From: CAZGRP01 sp964527995
GTDB taxonomy: Bacteria; Zhuqueibacterota; Zhuqueibacteria; Oceanimicrobiales; CAZGRP01
Reading direction: 5' to 3'
Assembly: GCA_964527995.1 (NCBI GenBank)
Contig: CAZGRP010000133.1
Coordinates: forward strand, 1-5,088
DNA: 5,088 nucleotides
In this document: piece by piece, positions 1 to 5,088 of the stretch
Layout of the letters: each line of letters begins with the position of its first letter
Position numbering within the stretch: the first letter of the stretch is position 1
The notes under the pieces: model-generated
What the model saw: only the letters and a program-made list of their open reading frames with translations
Databases searched by the model: none
What the model was told of the DNA's origin: nothing
Program-made: the position numbers and the translations under genes

Positions 1-630
1 ATCTGGGAAGCTGAGATGCGGCACCCGTTCGTGCGCGGCATCGGCGATGGCAGCCTTCCGGTATCCAAGTTTCGCTTCTACATGCAGCAGGATTATGTTT
101 TCCTGATCGAATACGGCAGGGTGTTTGGGTTGGCCGTCTCCAAGAGCTATGACCTCGAGACCATGTCGGGATTCGCCGACCTGTTGCAGGCGACGCTGAA
201 GACCGAGATGGATCTGCATCGCAAGTATGCTGCCAAGTTCGGCCTGAGCTCCGAGGATCTGGAGCGCACCGAGGCCGCTCCGGCCACCCATGCCTACACG
301 CGCCATCTGCTGCATGTCGCCTGGAGCGGCACCCTGGCCGAGATTCTGGCGGCCCTGCTTCCCTGCGCCTGGGGGTATTGTGAGATCGGCACTCGCCTGC
401 TCCAGGAAGGGGGTGCTGGACTGCAATCCCTCTACGCCGACTGGATTCACACGTACTCCTCAGAGGAGTTCCGCCGGTTCGCCGATTGGCTGCGTGACCT
501 GCTCGATGCCGAGGCCCACGACTTACCGGCGCCGTGGCTGAGGCGCCTCGAGGAGGAGTTTCGCACCAGCAGCCGCTACGAATACCTTTTCTGGGAGATG
601 AGCTGGAAGGAAGAAGGCTGGCCGGTGTGA
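1..630 (+). CDS. tenA: TenA/thiaminase II family aminopyrimidine aminohydrolase (5'-truncated)
   Basis: TenA proteins are cytoplasmic all-helical enzymes. They hydrolyse 4-amino-5-aminomethyl-2-methylpyrimidine, a thiamine breakdown product, to the hydroxymethyl pyrimidine for salvage, and some also cleave thiamine. The reading frame is open from base 1, and 209 residues are visible. By comparison with Bacillus TenA from memory, about a dozen N-terminal residues are missing, so the ATG at 16 is internal. Family signatures are the HPFV..IGDGSLP start (residues 8-20), QQDY (29-32), the LLPCAWGYCEIG block (119-130) and the C-terminal RYEYLFWEM (192-200). Residues matching the Bacillus active site are Asp31 (D44), Tyr99 (Y112), Cys122 (C135), Tyr126 (Y139), Tyr152 (Y163) and Glu194 (E205). 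Tyr47 is replaced by Phe34. The Cys places it in the classical TenA_C type. It ends 114 bp before a sugar-transporter unit on the same strand, and no functional link between them is evident. Confidence 0.93.
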   Translation: MWEAEMRHPFVRGIGDGSLPVSKFRFYMQQDYVFLIEYGRVFGLAVSKSYDLETMSGFADLLQATLKTEMDLHRKYAAKFGLSSEDLERTEAAPATHAYTRHLLHVAWSGTLAEILAALLPCAWGYCEIGTRLLQEGGAGLQSLYADWIHTYSSEEFRRFADWLRDLLDAEAHDLPAPWLRRLEEEFRTSSRYEYLFWEMSWKEEGWPV

Positions 631-705
631 AAGGTGGTTTGGCGCAGGTACGCCGTCAGAGCACGCATTCGGGTCTCCATGTCGATGCGTCCGAGGCGTG
701 CACGT

Positions 706-723
706 TTCGCCAGCGATCGCGAA
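706..723. promoter_or_regulatory. Candidate operator: imperfect 18-bp palindrome with central CG
   Basis: The sequence TTCGCCAGCGATCGCGAA is an inverted repeat in which 7 of 9 base pairs match. Its outer arms are TTCGC/GCGAA and its centre is CG. It lies 21 bp before the ATG of the sugar-binding protein gene. Size, symmetry and central CG resemble LacI-family operators, which often control sugar ABC importers. No regulator gene is visible here, and GC-rich DNA yields such palindromes by chance, so this is only a candidate. A perfect 8-bp palindrome (CGTGCACG, 697-704) lies just upstream, and GCGATCGC (713-720) overlaps it. I could not identify convincing -35/-10 boxes in the 631-744 gap. Confidence 0.25.
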
Positions 724-735
724 GAGGGTACATAC

Positions 736-742
736 GGAGGAG
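736..742 (+). promoter_or_regulatory. Ribosome binding site of the sugar-binding protein gene
   Basis: GGAGGAG lies immediately ahead of the ATG at 745, a somewhat short but workable spacing. It decides the start. The same frame is open back to a GTG at 634, but the extra 37 residues would be rich in Arg and would place a charged stretch before the lipoprotein signal peptide. Confidence 0.8.
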
Positions 743-744
743 AC

Positions 745-2082
745 ATGAGGAATTGTCAGACGATTCGCGCAGGTGCGATCTGGATTGCGGCGGCTCTCGT
801 GCCTGTCTTGGTAGCAATCGCTTGCGGCGGCGGCTCTGCTCCGGACGGGGGTAAGACCACGCTCCGCTTCGTCACCTGGAAACCCGATCGGCCGGCCGTC
901 TGGGACGAGGCCATCCGCCGCTTCGAGGCCGCCAACCCCGATCTACAGATCGTTCGCGAAATCGGCCCGCACTCTTCTACGGAATACCACGATCTCCTTA
1001 CCCAGAAGCTCAAGAACCGCGACACCAGCGTGGACGTCTTTCTGATGGACGTCACCTGGCCGCCCGAGTTCGCCGCTGCCGGCTGGGCCTATCCTCTCGA
1101 TGGCCTCTTTTCGGAAGAAGAGCGCGGGCGATTCCTGCAGGCTCCCATCATTGCCGACACCTACCAGGGTCGCATCTACGCCGTGCCGGCATGGGTTGCC
1201 AGCGGCATGCTCTATTACCGAAAGGATCTGCTCGACAAGTACAGTTTCCAGCCTCCGCAGACCTGGGAGGAGCTGGTTCGCCAGGCCAGGCGCATCCTCG
1301 AGGGGGAACGAGGCGCCAATCCGCGACTGCACGGCTATTCCGGCCAGTTCAAGCAGTATGAAGGGCTGGTGTGCAACATGCTGGAGTTCATTCACAGCAA
1401 CGGTGGTGAGGTACTCTCGGCGGATGGCCGGCGCAGCTTGCTGGCCACTTCGGAGGTGGTCGAGGCGGTTCGCTTTGTCCGCGACCGTATCATCGGCGGC
1501 TTGGCACCGCGCGGTGTGCTGACGTACGAGGAGCCGGAGTCGCTGGCGCTCTTCGTGCAGGGCGATGCCATCTTCCATCGCAACTGGCCCTATGCCTGGG
1601 AACGGGCCAACGACCCGGCCGTTTCCCGTGTAGTGGGCAAGGTAGGCATCGCCAGGTTGCCGCATTTTCCCGGGGGGCGCAGCACCTCCATCCTCGGCGG
1701 CTGGCAGTACGGCATCAGTGCCTTTTCGAAGCATACCGACGAGGCATGGCGTTTCGTCTCTTTCATGACCAGCGCGGAAATCCAGAAGCTTTTTGCCCTG
1801 GGAGAATCTCGGGCTCCCACGCGCTTTGCGGTCTACGAGGATACCGACGTCAAGGAGAGGCGGCCCCAGTTCGCCTCTGAACTGGACGTGTTTCTCCAGG
1901 CCCGGCCGCGGCCGCGGTCGCCGCTCTACCCAAAGATCTCGCACATCCTGCAACGTAGCTTCAGCACTGCCATATCGGATCCGAACAGCGACATCGAAGC
2001 AGTGATGCGCCGGGCCGCCGCCGAGATCGACGCGGTGCTGGTGCTCGTGCAGAAGGCGAACGAACCCGAGTCGACCCGGTGA
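745..2082 (+). CDS. Carbohydrate ABC transporter substrate-binding lipoprotein (family 1, trehalose/maltose ThuE-like)
   Basis: This is an extracytoplasmic solute-binding protein that captures a sugar and delivers it to the two permeases encoded just downstream. The 445 residues are a normal length for family 1 (MalE-like) binding proteins. The N-terminus is a lipoprotein signal peptide: Arg2 and Arg8, a hydrophobic core at about 10-26, cleavage before Cys27 (VAIAC lipobox), then a Gly/Ser/Pro tether at 28-36. The mature part starts with TTLRFVTW (38-45), the usual first strand. Family-like blocks include DVFLMDVTW (97-105), YAVPAW (145-150), LYYRKDLL (156-163), QYEGLVCNMLEF (204-215), RNWPYAW (279-285), LGGWQYGIS (317-325) and RAPTR (356-360). 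The QYEGLVC and NWPYAW blocks point to the trehalose/maltose branch, but the real ligand cannot be read from sequence. The ATG at 745 is chosen for its ribosome binding site and signal peptide. The stop overlaps the next start. Confidence 0.93.
   Translation: MRNCQTIRAGAIWIAAALVPVLVAIACGGGSAPDGGKTTLRFVTWKPDRPAVWDEAIRRFEAANPDLQIVREIGPHSSTEYHDLLTQKLKNRDTSVDVFLMDVTWPPEFAAAGWAYPLDGLFSEEERGRFLQAPIIADTYQGRIYAVPAWVASGMLYYRKDLLDKYSFQPPQTWEELVRQARRILEGERGANPRLHGYSGQFKQYEGLVCNMLEFIHSNGGEVLSADGRRSLLATSEVVEAVRFVRDRIIGGLAPRGVLTYEEPESLALFVQGDAIFHRNWPYAWERANDPAVSRVVGKVGIARLPHFPGGRSTSILGGWQYGISAFSKHTDEAWRFVSFMTSAEIQKLFALGESRAPTRFAVYEDTDVKERRPQFASELDVFLQARPRPRSPLYPKISHILQRSFSTAISDPNSDIEAVMRRAAAEIDAVLVLVQKANEPESTR
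1906..1917. repeat. Perfect 12-bp GC-only palindrome inside the binding-protein gene
   Basis: CCGCGGCCGCGG is its own reverse complement. It lies in the codons for the Arg-Pro-Arg-Pro-Arg stretch (residues 387-391) of the binding protein. It is most likely a by-product of Arg/Pro codons in a GC-rich genome. I infer no function. Confidence 0.4.
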
Positions 2083-2984
2083 TGTCCGCCCGCCTCGGCC
2101 GAGTCCTCGAGCGCAACTTCGGCTATCTGCTGCTCCTGCCTGCCGCTGTCTTTCTGCTGGTTTTTGCCCTCTATCCGGTCCTCAGCTCGTTCTGGATGAG
2201 TCTGCACCGCATCATCCTTTCCCTGCCACAGCTTGGCGAGCCCTTGATCGGCCTGCAGAACTACCGCCGCCTGCTGATCGATCCAGTGGCACGAGAATCG
2301 TTCCTGTTCACCCTGGCCTTTGTCCTGATCTCGACCTTGCTGGAGCTGCTCCTGGGGCTTGGGATGGCGTTGGTGCTCAATCGCTCCTTCCCCGGACGCG
2401 GCGCCGTCCGCGCTTCGGTGCTGATCCCCTGGGCCATCCCTACAGTGGTCGCCTCGCAGATGTGGCGCTACATCTTCAACGACCAGTACGGCCTGGCCAA
2501 TCTGATCCTGTTCGGGGCCGACACGCATCGCTACATCGCCTGGCTGGCCGATGCAACGACGGCGCGGGCGGCCATCATCGTGGCCGATGTCTGGAAGACC
2601 TCCTCCTTTGCTGGACTGCTGGTTCTGGCCGGGCTGCAGATGATCCCGGACGAACTCTATGAAGCAGCCCGAATTGACGGTGCCGGTGCCTGGGCATCTT
2701 TTCGGCACGTGACGCTGCCGCTGCTGCGCCCGGCATTGCTGGTGGCGTTGCTGTTCCGGACGATTGACGCGTTCCGCGTGTTCGGACTGGTGTTCGTCAT
2801 GACTCAAGGCGGGCCGGCGAACAGCACCAGCGTTCTGCAATTCTACGGTTACAAGAAGATGTTCGCCGAGGGAGACATGGGGTACGGCGCGGCTGTGTCG
2901 GTGCTTGTTTTTGCGGTCATTCTGGTGGTCTCCATCGCCTACATCCGCACCGTGGGCAGCCAGTTGATGGAGGAACGATCGTGA
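2082..2984 (+). CDS. Sugar ABC transporter permease, MalF/ThuF/UgpA type
   Basis: This inner-membrane subunit forms half of the translocation channel of the importer. It has 300 residues, typical of the short MalF-like proteins of this transporter class. About six membrane segments are visible, near 14-36, 74-99, 110-130, 163-186, 214-240 and 268-288. The first two flank the periplasmic loop with the usual LQNYRRLL (58-65). The cytoplasmic EAA loop that docks on the ATPase is intact at 194-213: EAARIDGAG followed by LP after nine residues. MTQGGP (240-245) is also typical of the MalF-like partner. The start is either the ATG at 2082 (TGATG overlap, 1 nt) or the GTG at 2079 (4-nt overlap). There is no good ribosome binding site for either, so translation is probably coupled to the binding-protein gene. 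I chose the ATG. It forms an operon with its neighbours on both sides. Confidence 0.94.
   Translation: MSARLGRVLERNFGYLLLLPAAVFLLVFALYPVLSSFWMSLHRIILSLPQLGEPLIGLQNYRRLLIDPVARESFLFTLAFVLISTLLELLLGLGMALVLNRSFPGRGAVRASVLIPWAIPTVVASQMWRYIFNDQYGLANLILFGADTHRYIAWLADATTARAAIIVADVWKTSSFAGLLVLAGLQMIPDELYEAARIDGAGAWASFRHVTLPLLRPALLVALLFRTIDAFRVFGLVFVMTQGGPANSTSVLQFYGYKKMFAEGDMGYGAAVSVLVFAVILVVSIAYIRTVGSQLMEERS
2969..2974 (+). promoter_or_regulatory. Ribosome binding site of the second permease
   Basis: GGAGGA lies six bases before the GTG at 2981, inside the last codons of the first permease. It supports the GTG start and the 4-nt GTGA overlap rather than the ATG further in at 2999. Confidence 0.7.
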
Positions 2985-3814
2985 GGTCTCTGTTGCGCAT
3001 GACAAAGCAACTGGGGTTCGGCGGTGTGGTTCTCGCCACGGTCGGATTGAGCCTCGTGCCGTTCTTGTGGTTCGTCCTCACTTCGCTGAAGACTCCCATT
3101 CAGATCACAGCCTCGCCGCCGCAGTGGCTGCCCGATTTTTCACTCGGCTTCTACGCGTCGGCATTGCGGCAGTACCACCTTCTCCAGTATGTCAAGAGCA
3201 GCGCCGTTGTCGCCACAAGCGCGACGGCCATCAATATCTTGCTGGCCTCTCTGGCTGGCTATGCTTTGTCGCGCCTGCGGCTGCGATTTCGGCGCAGCAT
3301 CCTGGCCGCCATCCTGAGTATGTCGATGTTTCCTCAGATCGCCATCGTCGGGCCGGTGTGGCGAATCGAGCAGAGCATGGGGTGGCTGAATAGCTACATC
3401 GGTTTGATTCTGCCCTACGTGACCCTGACCTTGCCGCTGGGCATCTGGATTCTGGCAAGCTTCTTCCGCGAGCTGCCGGCCGAGCTGGAGGATGCCGCCC
3501 GGATCGACGGGGCCGGCCCGCTGAGGACACTGGTGTCGGTTTTCCTGCCGCTGTCGGCCCCGGGTGTGTTCACCGCGGCGATTCTGGTCTTCATCTATGC
3601 CTGGAATGAGTTTTTCTTCGCGCTGCTGATCATGACGCGTCCGGAGCGGCAGACCCTGCCGGTAGGGATCGCGCTCTTTCAGGGGGAGTATACTATCCCG
3701 TGGGGCGAGATCGCCGCGGCCTCGGTGGTCGCCACGCTACCGCTGGTGCTGTTGGTTTTGATCTTCCAGCGGCGGATCGTGCGGGGGCTGTCAGCCGGGG
3801 CATTGAAGGGGTGA
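2981..3814 (+). CDS. Sugar ABC transporter permease, MalG/ThuG/UgpE type
   Basis: This is the second inner-membrane channel subunit, pairing with the preceding MalF-like protein. It has 277 residues, the usual length. About six hydrophobic segments lie near 12-33, 72-97, 105-126, 137-160, 195-215 and 243-264. Family hallmarks are LTSLKTP (33-39), LAGYALSRLR (91-100), the EAA loop at 170-190 (EDAARIDGAG, where the usual second Glu is Asp171, then LP), YAWNEFFFALL (206-216) and the C-terminal RGLSAGALKG. The last is characteristic of MalG-like permeases and shows that the gene is complete. Translation starts at a GTG overlapping the previous stop by 4 nt, with its own good ribosome binding site. 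It is the last gene of the transporter unit. No ATP-binding subunit follows, because the next gene is on the opposite strand. Confidence 0.95.
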   Translation: MRSLLRMTKQLGFGGVVLATVGLSLVPFLWFVLTSLKTPIQITASPPQWLPDFSLGFYASALRQYHLLQYVKSSAVVATSATAINILLASLAGYALSRLRLRFRRSILAAILSMSMFPQIAIVGPVWRIEQSMGWLNSYIGLILPYVTLTLPLGIWILASFFRELPAELEDAARIDGAGPLRTLVSVFLPLSAPGVFTAAILVFIYAWNEFFFALLIMTRPERQTLPVGIALFQGEYTIPWGEIAAASVVATLPLVLLVLIFQRRIVRGLSAGALKG

Positions 3815-3852
3815 GGGGGGACGCATGCCGGTTTTTGCGGCAGGGAAGCATC

Positions 3853-4353
3853 TCAGCACAGCGACTGCTTCTCGGCACCAATCGCCCGCTGAATCCACTG
3901 GCGGGCCAGCGAATGGAGGGCCGAATAGGCCTGCCAGGTCGAACGTGCCCAGCGTTCCACGGCTTGGGCGTAGGCCTCGGGATCCGGCGCTTTGCGGACG
4001 TCCCCAATGGTAAGCTTTCCGTGAAACGCCGGGATTTCCGGTTTGTCGATGACAGGGTTGCCGTTCAGCCACCGCCTCAGGGCTTCGCTCCCCATCGAGC
4101 GGCTGCCATCGTGCTCGAGGACCCAGCACAGGCCGGTGAGATGCGCCGCCAGCGACTTTGCGGAAACACAGTAGCGGTCAGGATGCTGGAGACAGTAGGT
4201 GTCGACCATCATGCGGTGGACGGGAAAGTACATGACGTCGCTGAAGTCTCGTGCCAGCAGCTCGTCCATGATCGCCTGGCAACCTGCCGTCCCCCCTGGC
4301 ACAACCAGACCGCAGCCCGAACATCGATCTCTGGTTTGCTGTTCTTCCGACAT
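3853..4353 (-). CDS. DUF5946-like protein of unknown function
   Basis: This is a complete 166-residue protein. I recognise it as resembling the uncharacterised DUF5946 family, recalled from memory and not searched. Its order of features is a CxxC pair (Cys11, Cys14) with a further Cys25, then FSDVMYFPVHRMMVDTYCLQHP (residues 37-58, with His46, Asp51, Tyr53 and the QHP triplet), HLTGLCWVLEHDG (71-83), and a helical C-terminal part rich in Trp (ERWARSTWQAYSALHSLA, 133-150). The cysteines and histidines suggest a metal site, which is inference. It has no signal peptide or membrane segment, so it is probably cytoplasmic. An in-frame stop lies four codons before the ATG, so the start cannot be further upstream. 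The ribosome binding site is weak. It converges on the transporter unit and follows the secreted-protein gene at 75 bp. The biochemical role is unknown. Confidence 0.8.
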   Translation of the reverse strand: MSEEQQTRDRCSGCGLVVPGGTAGCQAIMDELLARDFSDVMYFPVHRMMVDTYCLQHPDRYCVSAKSLAAHLTGLCWVLEHDGSRSMGSEALRRWLNGNPVIDKPEIPAFHGKLTIGDVRKAPDPEAYAQAVERWARSTWQAYSALHSLARQWIQRAIGAEKQSLC

Positions 4354-4428
4354 GATCCGGGTTTACTCTGGTTCTGAGCCCCGTGTACACATTGTGCTTC
4401 ACGCGTTCCGTCTTTCGTTCCACCACCC
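4354..4428 (-). other. 75-bp spacer between two minus-strand genes
   Basis: This gap separates the end of the secreted-protein gene from the DUF5946-like start. I saw no stem-loop with a T-run and no clear promoter boxes. The only symmetric element is the 8-bp palindrome GTGTACAC at 4383-4390. A start signal for the downstream gene could lie here but cannot be named. Confidence 0.4.
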
Positions 4429-5088
4429 CTATTGCAGGAGGACCATTTTCTTCACGGCCTCGAATCCGGCCGCGCGCAGGCGATAGATGTAGAGCCCCGA
4501 TGGCACGGGCCGGCCGTCGTCGTCGGTGCCGCGCCACTGGACGTCATGCGCGCCGTCACGGGCCGGCCCGTCGACCAGCGTCCGCACTTTCTGGCCCAGG
4601 GTGTTGTAGATTTCGAGCACCACGCGTTCCCCTTCCGCTGCCGCGGGAACGGTGTAGGTGATCACCGTGGCAGGGTTGAAGGGGTTGGGGTAATTCTGGG
4701 AAAGGCCGAATGTCACCGGCGCCCCCTTGCCCTCGGCGCGAATGCCTGTCACGATCCGCTGTTCCGTGGCAAAAGCCGAGCCGGCGAAGGTGTTGTCGAT
4801 GGCCTGTACGCTCCAGTAGAGATTCCGTGCGCGTACGCCCCGGATCACCCAGCGAGTGCTGTGGTCGACGTTGCCCAGTTGCGGCTGCAACCGGAACCCT
4901 GAACTCAGGTCGGCCATCGGCGACACGATTTCGGCGCCACCGGGCGTCGTGCCCACGCGGATGTTGTAGGTCAGCGCATCCTGTAGAGTCTGGGCATCGG
5001 CGGCCTTGTCCCAACTCAGGATCAGGCTGTCACCTTCGATGCGCGACACCAGGTTCAGCGGCGCGGTCGGCGGCGTGTTGGGAACAGG
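4429..5088 (-). CDS. Secreted protein, C-terminal part: fibronectin III-like domain plus FlgD-like/Por-type sorting domain (5'-truncated)
   Basis: The frame is open to the window edge, giving 219 visible residues. The N-terminal and probably larger part lies outside. The GTG at 5049 is an internal valine, not a start. Residues 1-112 begin with a Pro/Thr-rich linker (PVPNTPPTAPLNL) and form a fibronectin III-like unit: LILSWDKAAD, LTYNIRVGTTPGGAEIVSP, then YWSVQAIDNTFAGSAFA. This arrangement is familiar from the ends of FG-GAP/VCBS-repeat surface proteins. LSQNYPNPFNPATVI (129-143) opens the terminal domain, followed by VVLEIYNTLGQKVRTLV, the DGxHxVxWxGxDxxGxxVPSGLYIYRL pattern, and a final KKMVLLQ. 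Such domains serve as C-terminal secretion/anchoring signals (type IX-like) or FlgD Ig-like domains. It is likely exported and surface-attached or released. Function of the missing part is unknown. Confidence 0.88.
   Translation of the reverse strand, partial: PVPNTPPTAPLNLVSRIEGDSLILSWDKAADAQTLQDALTYNIRVGTTPGGAEIVSPMADLSSGFRLQPQLGNVDHSTRWVIRGVRARNLYWSVQAIDNTFAGSAFATEQRIVTGIRAEGKGAPVTFGLSQNYPNPFNPATVITYTVPAAAEGERVVLEIYNTLGQKVRTLVDGPARDGAHDVQWRGTDDDGRPVPSGLYIYRLRAAGFEAVKKMVLLQ

Noticed and set aside
634..744. Upstream extension of the binding protein from the GTG at 634
   Set aside because: It would add 37 Arg-rich residues in front of a normal lipoprotein signal peptide, and the GGAGGAG site fits the ATG at 745.
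943..1953. 336-codon open frame on the minus strand, antisense to the binding-protein gene
   Set aside because: It mirrors a gene with convincing family motifs. Its own product has no recognisable motif and is biased in Arg, Gly and His, as expected for a shadow frame in GC-rich DNA.
1926..3005. 359-codon open frame on the minus strand, antisense to the first permease
   Set aside because: Its product is a Gln/Arg/His/Asp-rich low-complexity chain with no fold signature. It spans the junction of two well-supported plus-strand genes. Its length follows from the lack of antisense stops in GC-rich codons.
1..3814. The transporter as a thiamine or pyrimidine-precursor importer because of neighbouring tenA
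   Set aside because: The binding protein carries trehalose/maltose-type blocks and the permeases are MalF/MalG-like. Thiamine importers of the ThiBPQ type have a single large two-unit permease. Only gene proximity supports the idea.
3826..3842. Stem-loop between the convergent genes as an intrinsic terminator
   Set aside because: The stem is only 5 bp and the five-T run is inside the loop, so it does not match the usual terminator layout on either strand.
3700..4377. 225-codon plus-strand open frame running over the end of the second permease and the DUF5946-like gene
   Set aside because: It has no family motif and overlaps two better genes. The minus-strand frame carries the conserved Cys/His pattern.
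4432..4902. 156-codon plus-strand open frame opposite the secreted-protein gene
   Set aside because: The minus strand encodes an unmistakable sorting-type domain here, so this is a shadow frame.

Overview
The window is GC-rich bacterial DNA, roughly 60% or more by eye, and almost entirely coding. The C-terminal region of the last gene carries an NYPNPFNP motif and a FlgD-like/Por-type sorting domain. That type is abundant in the FCB group and in uncultured phyla such as KSB1, Calditrichota, Latescibacterota, Zixibacteria and Ignavibacteria. Good GGAGG-type ribosome binding sites in front of two genes argue mildly against a typical Bacteroidota host. The phylum assignment is inference.

Left part, plus strand: the window opens inside a tenA gene (positions 1-630, 5' end cut off) for a TenA/thiaminase II-family aminopyrimidine aminohydrolase of thiamine salvage. 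A 114-bp gap follows, with several short palindromes and one candidate operator. Then comes a tight three-gene unit for a carbohydrate ABC importer: a lipoprotein substrate-binding protein (745-2082), a MalF/ThuF-type permease (2082-2984) and a MalG/ThuG-type permease (2981-3814). The coding regions overlap by 1 and 4 nt. The binding protein most resembles the trehalose/maltose ThuE-like branch. No ATPase gene is present in the window, so the energising subunit is probably a shared MsmK/UgpC/MalK-like protein encoded elsewhere.

Right part, minus strand: a small DUF5946-like protein of unknown function (4353-3853) converges on the transporter unit, with only 38 bp between the stop codons. Upstream of it, on the same strand and 75 bp away, is the 3' end of a large secreted protein (5088-4429, N-terminus outside the window). 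Its visible part is a fibronectin type III-like domain of the kind found at the end of FG-GAP/VCBS-repeat proteins, followed by the C-terminal sorting-type domain.

The longest gene-free stretch is the 114 bp between tenA and the binding-protein gene. I saw no tRNA, rRNA, CRISPR array, insertion sequence or clear intrinsic terminator. The transporter is an ordinary sugar-uptake cassette, and I do not see a clearly new biological system. The least-characterised items are the DUF5946 protein, the candidate operator and the truncated surface protein.
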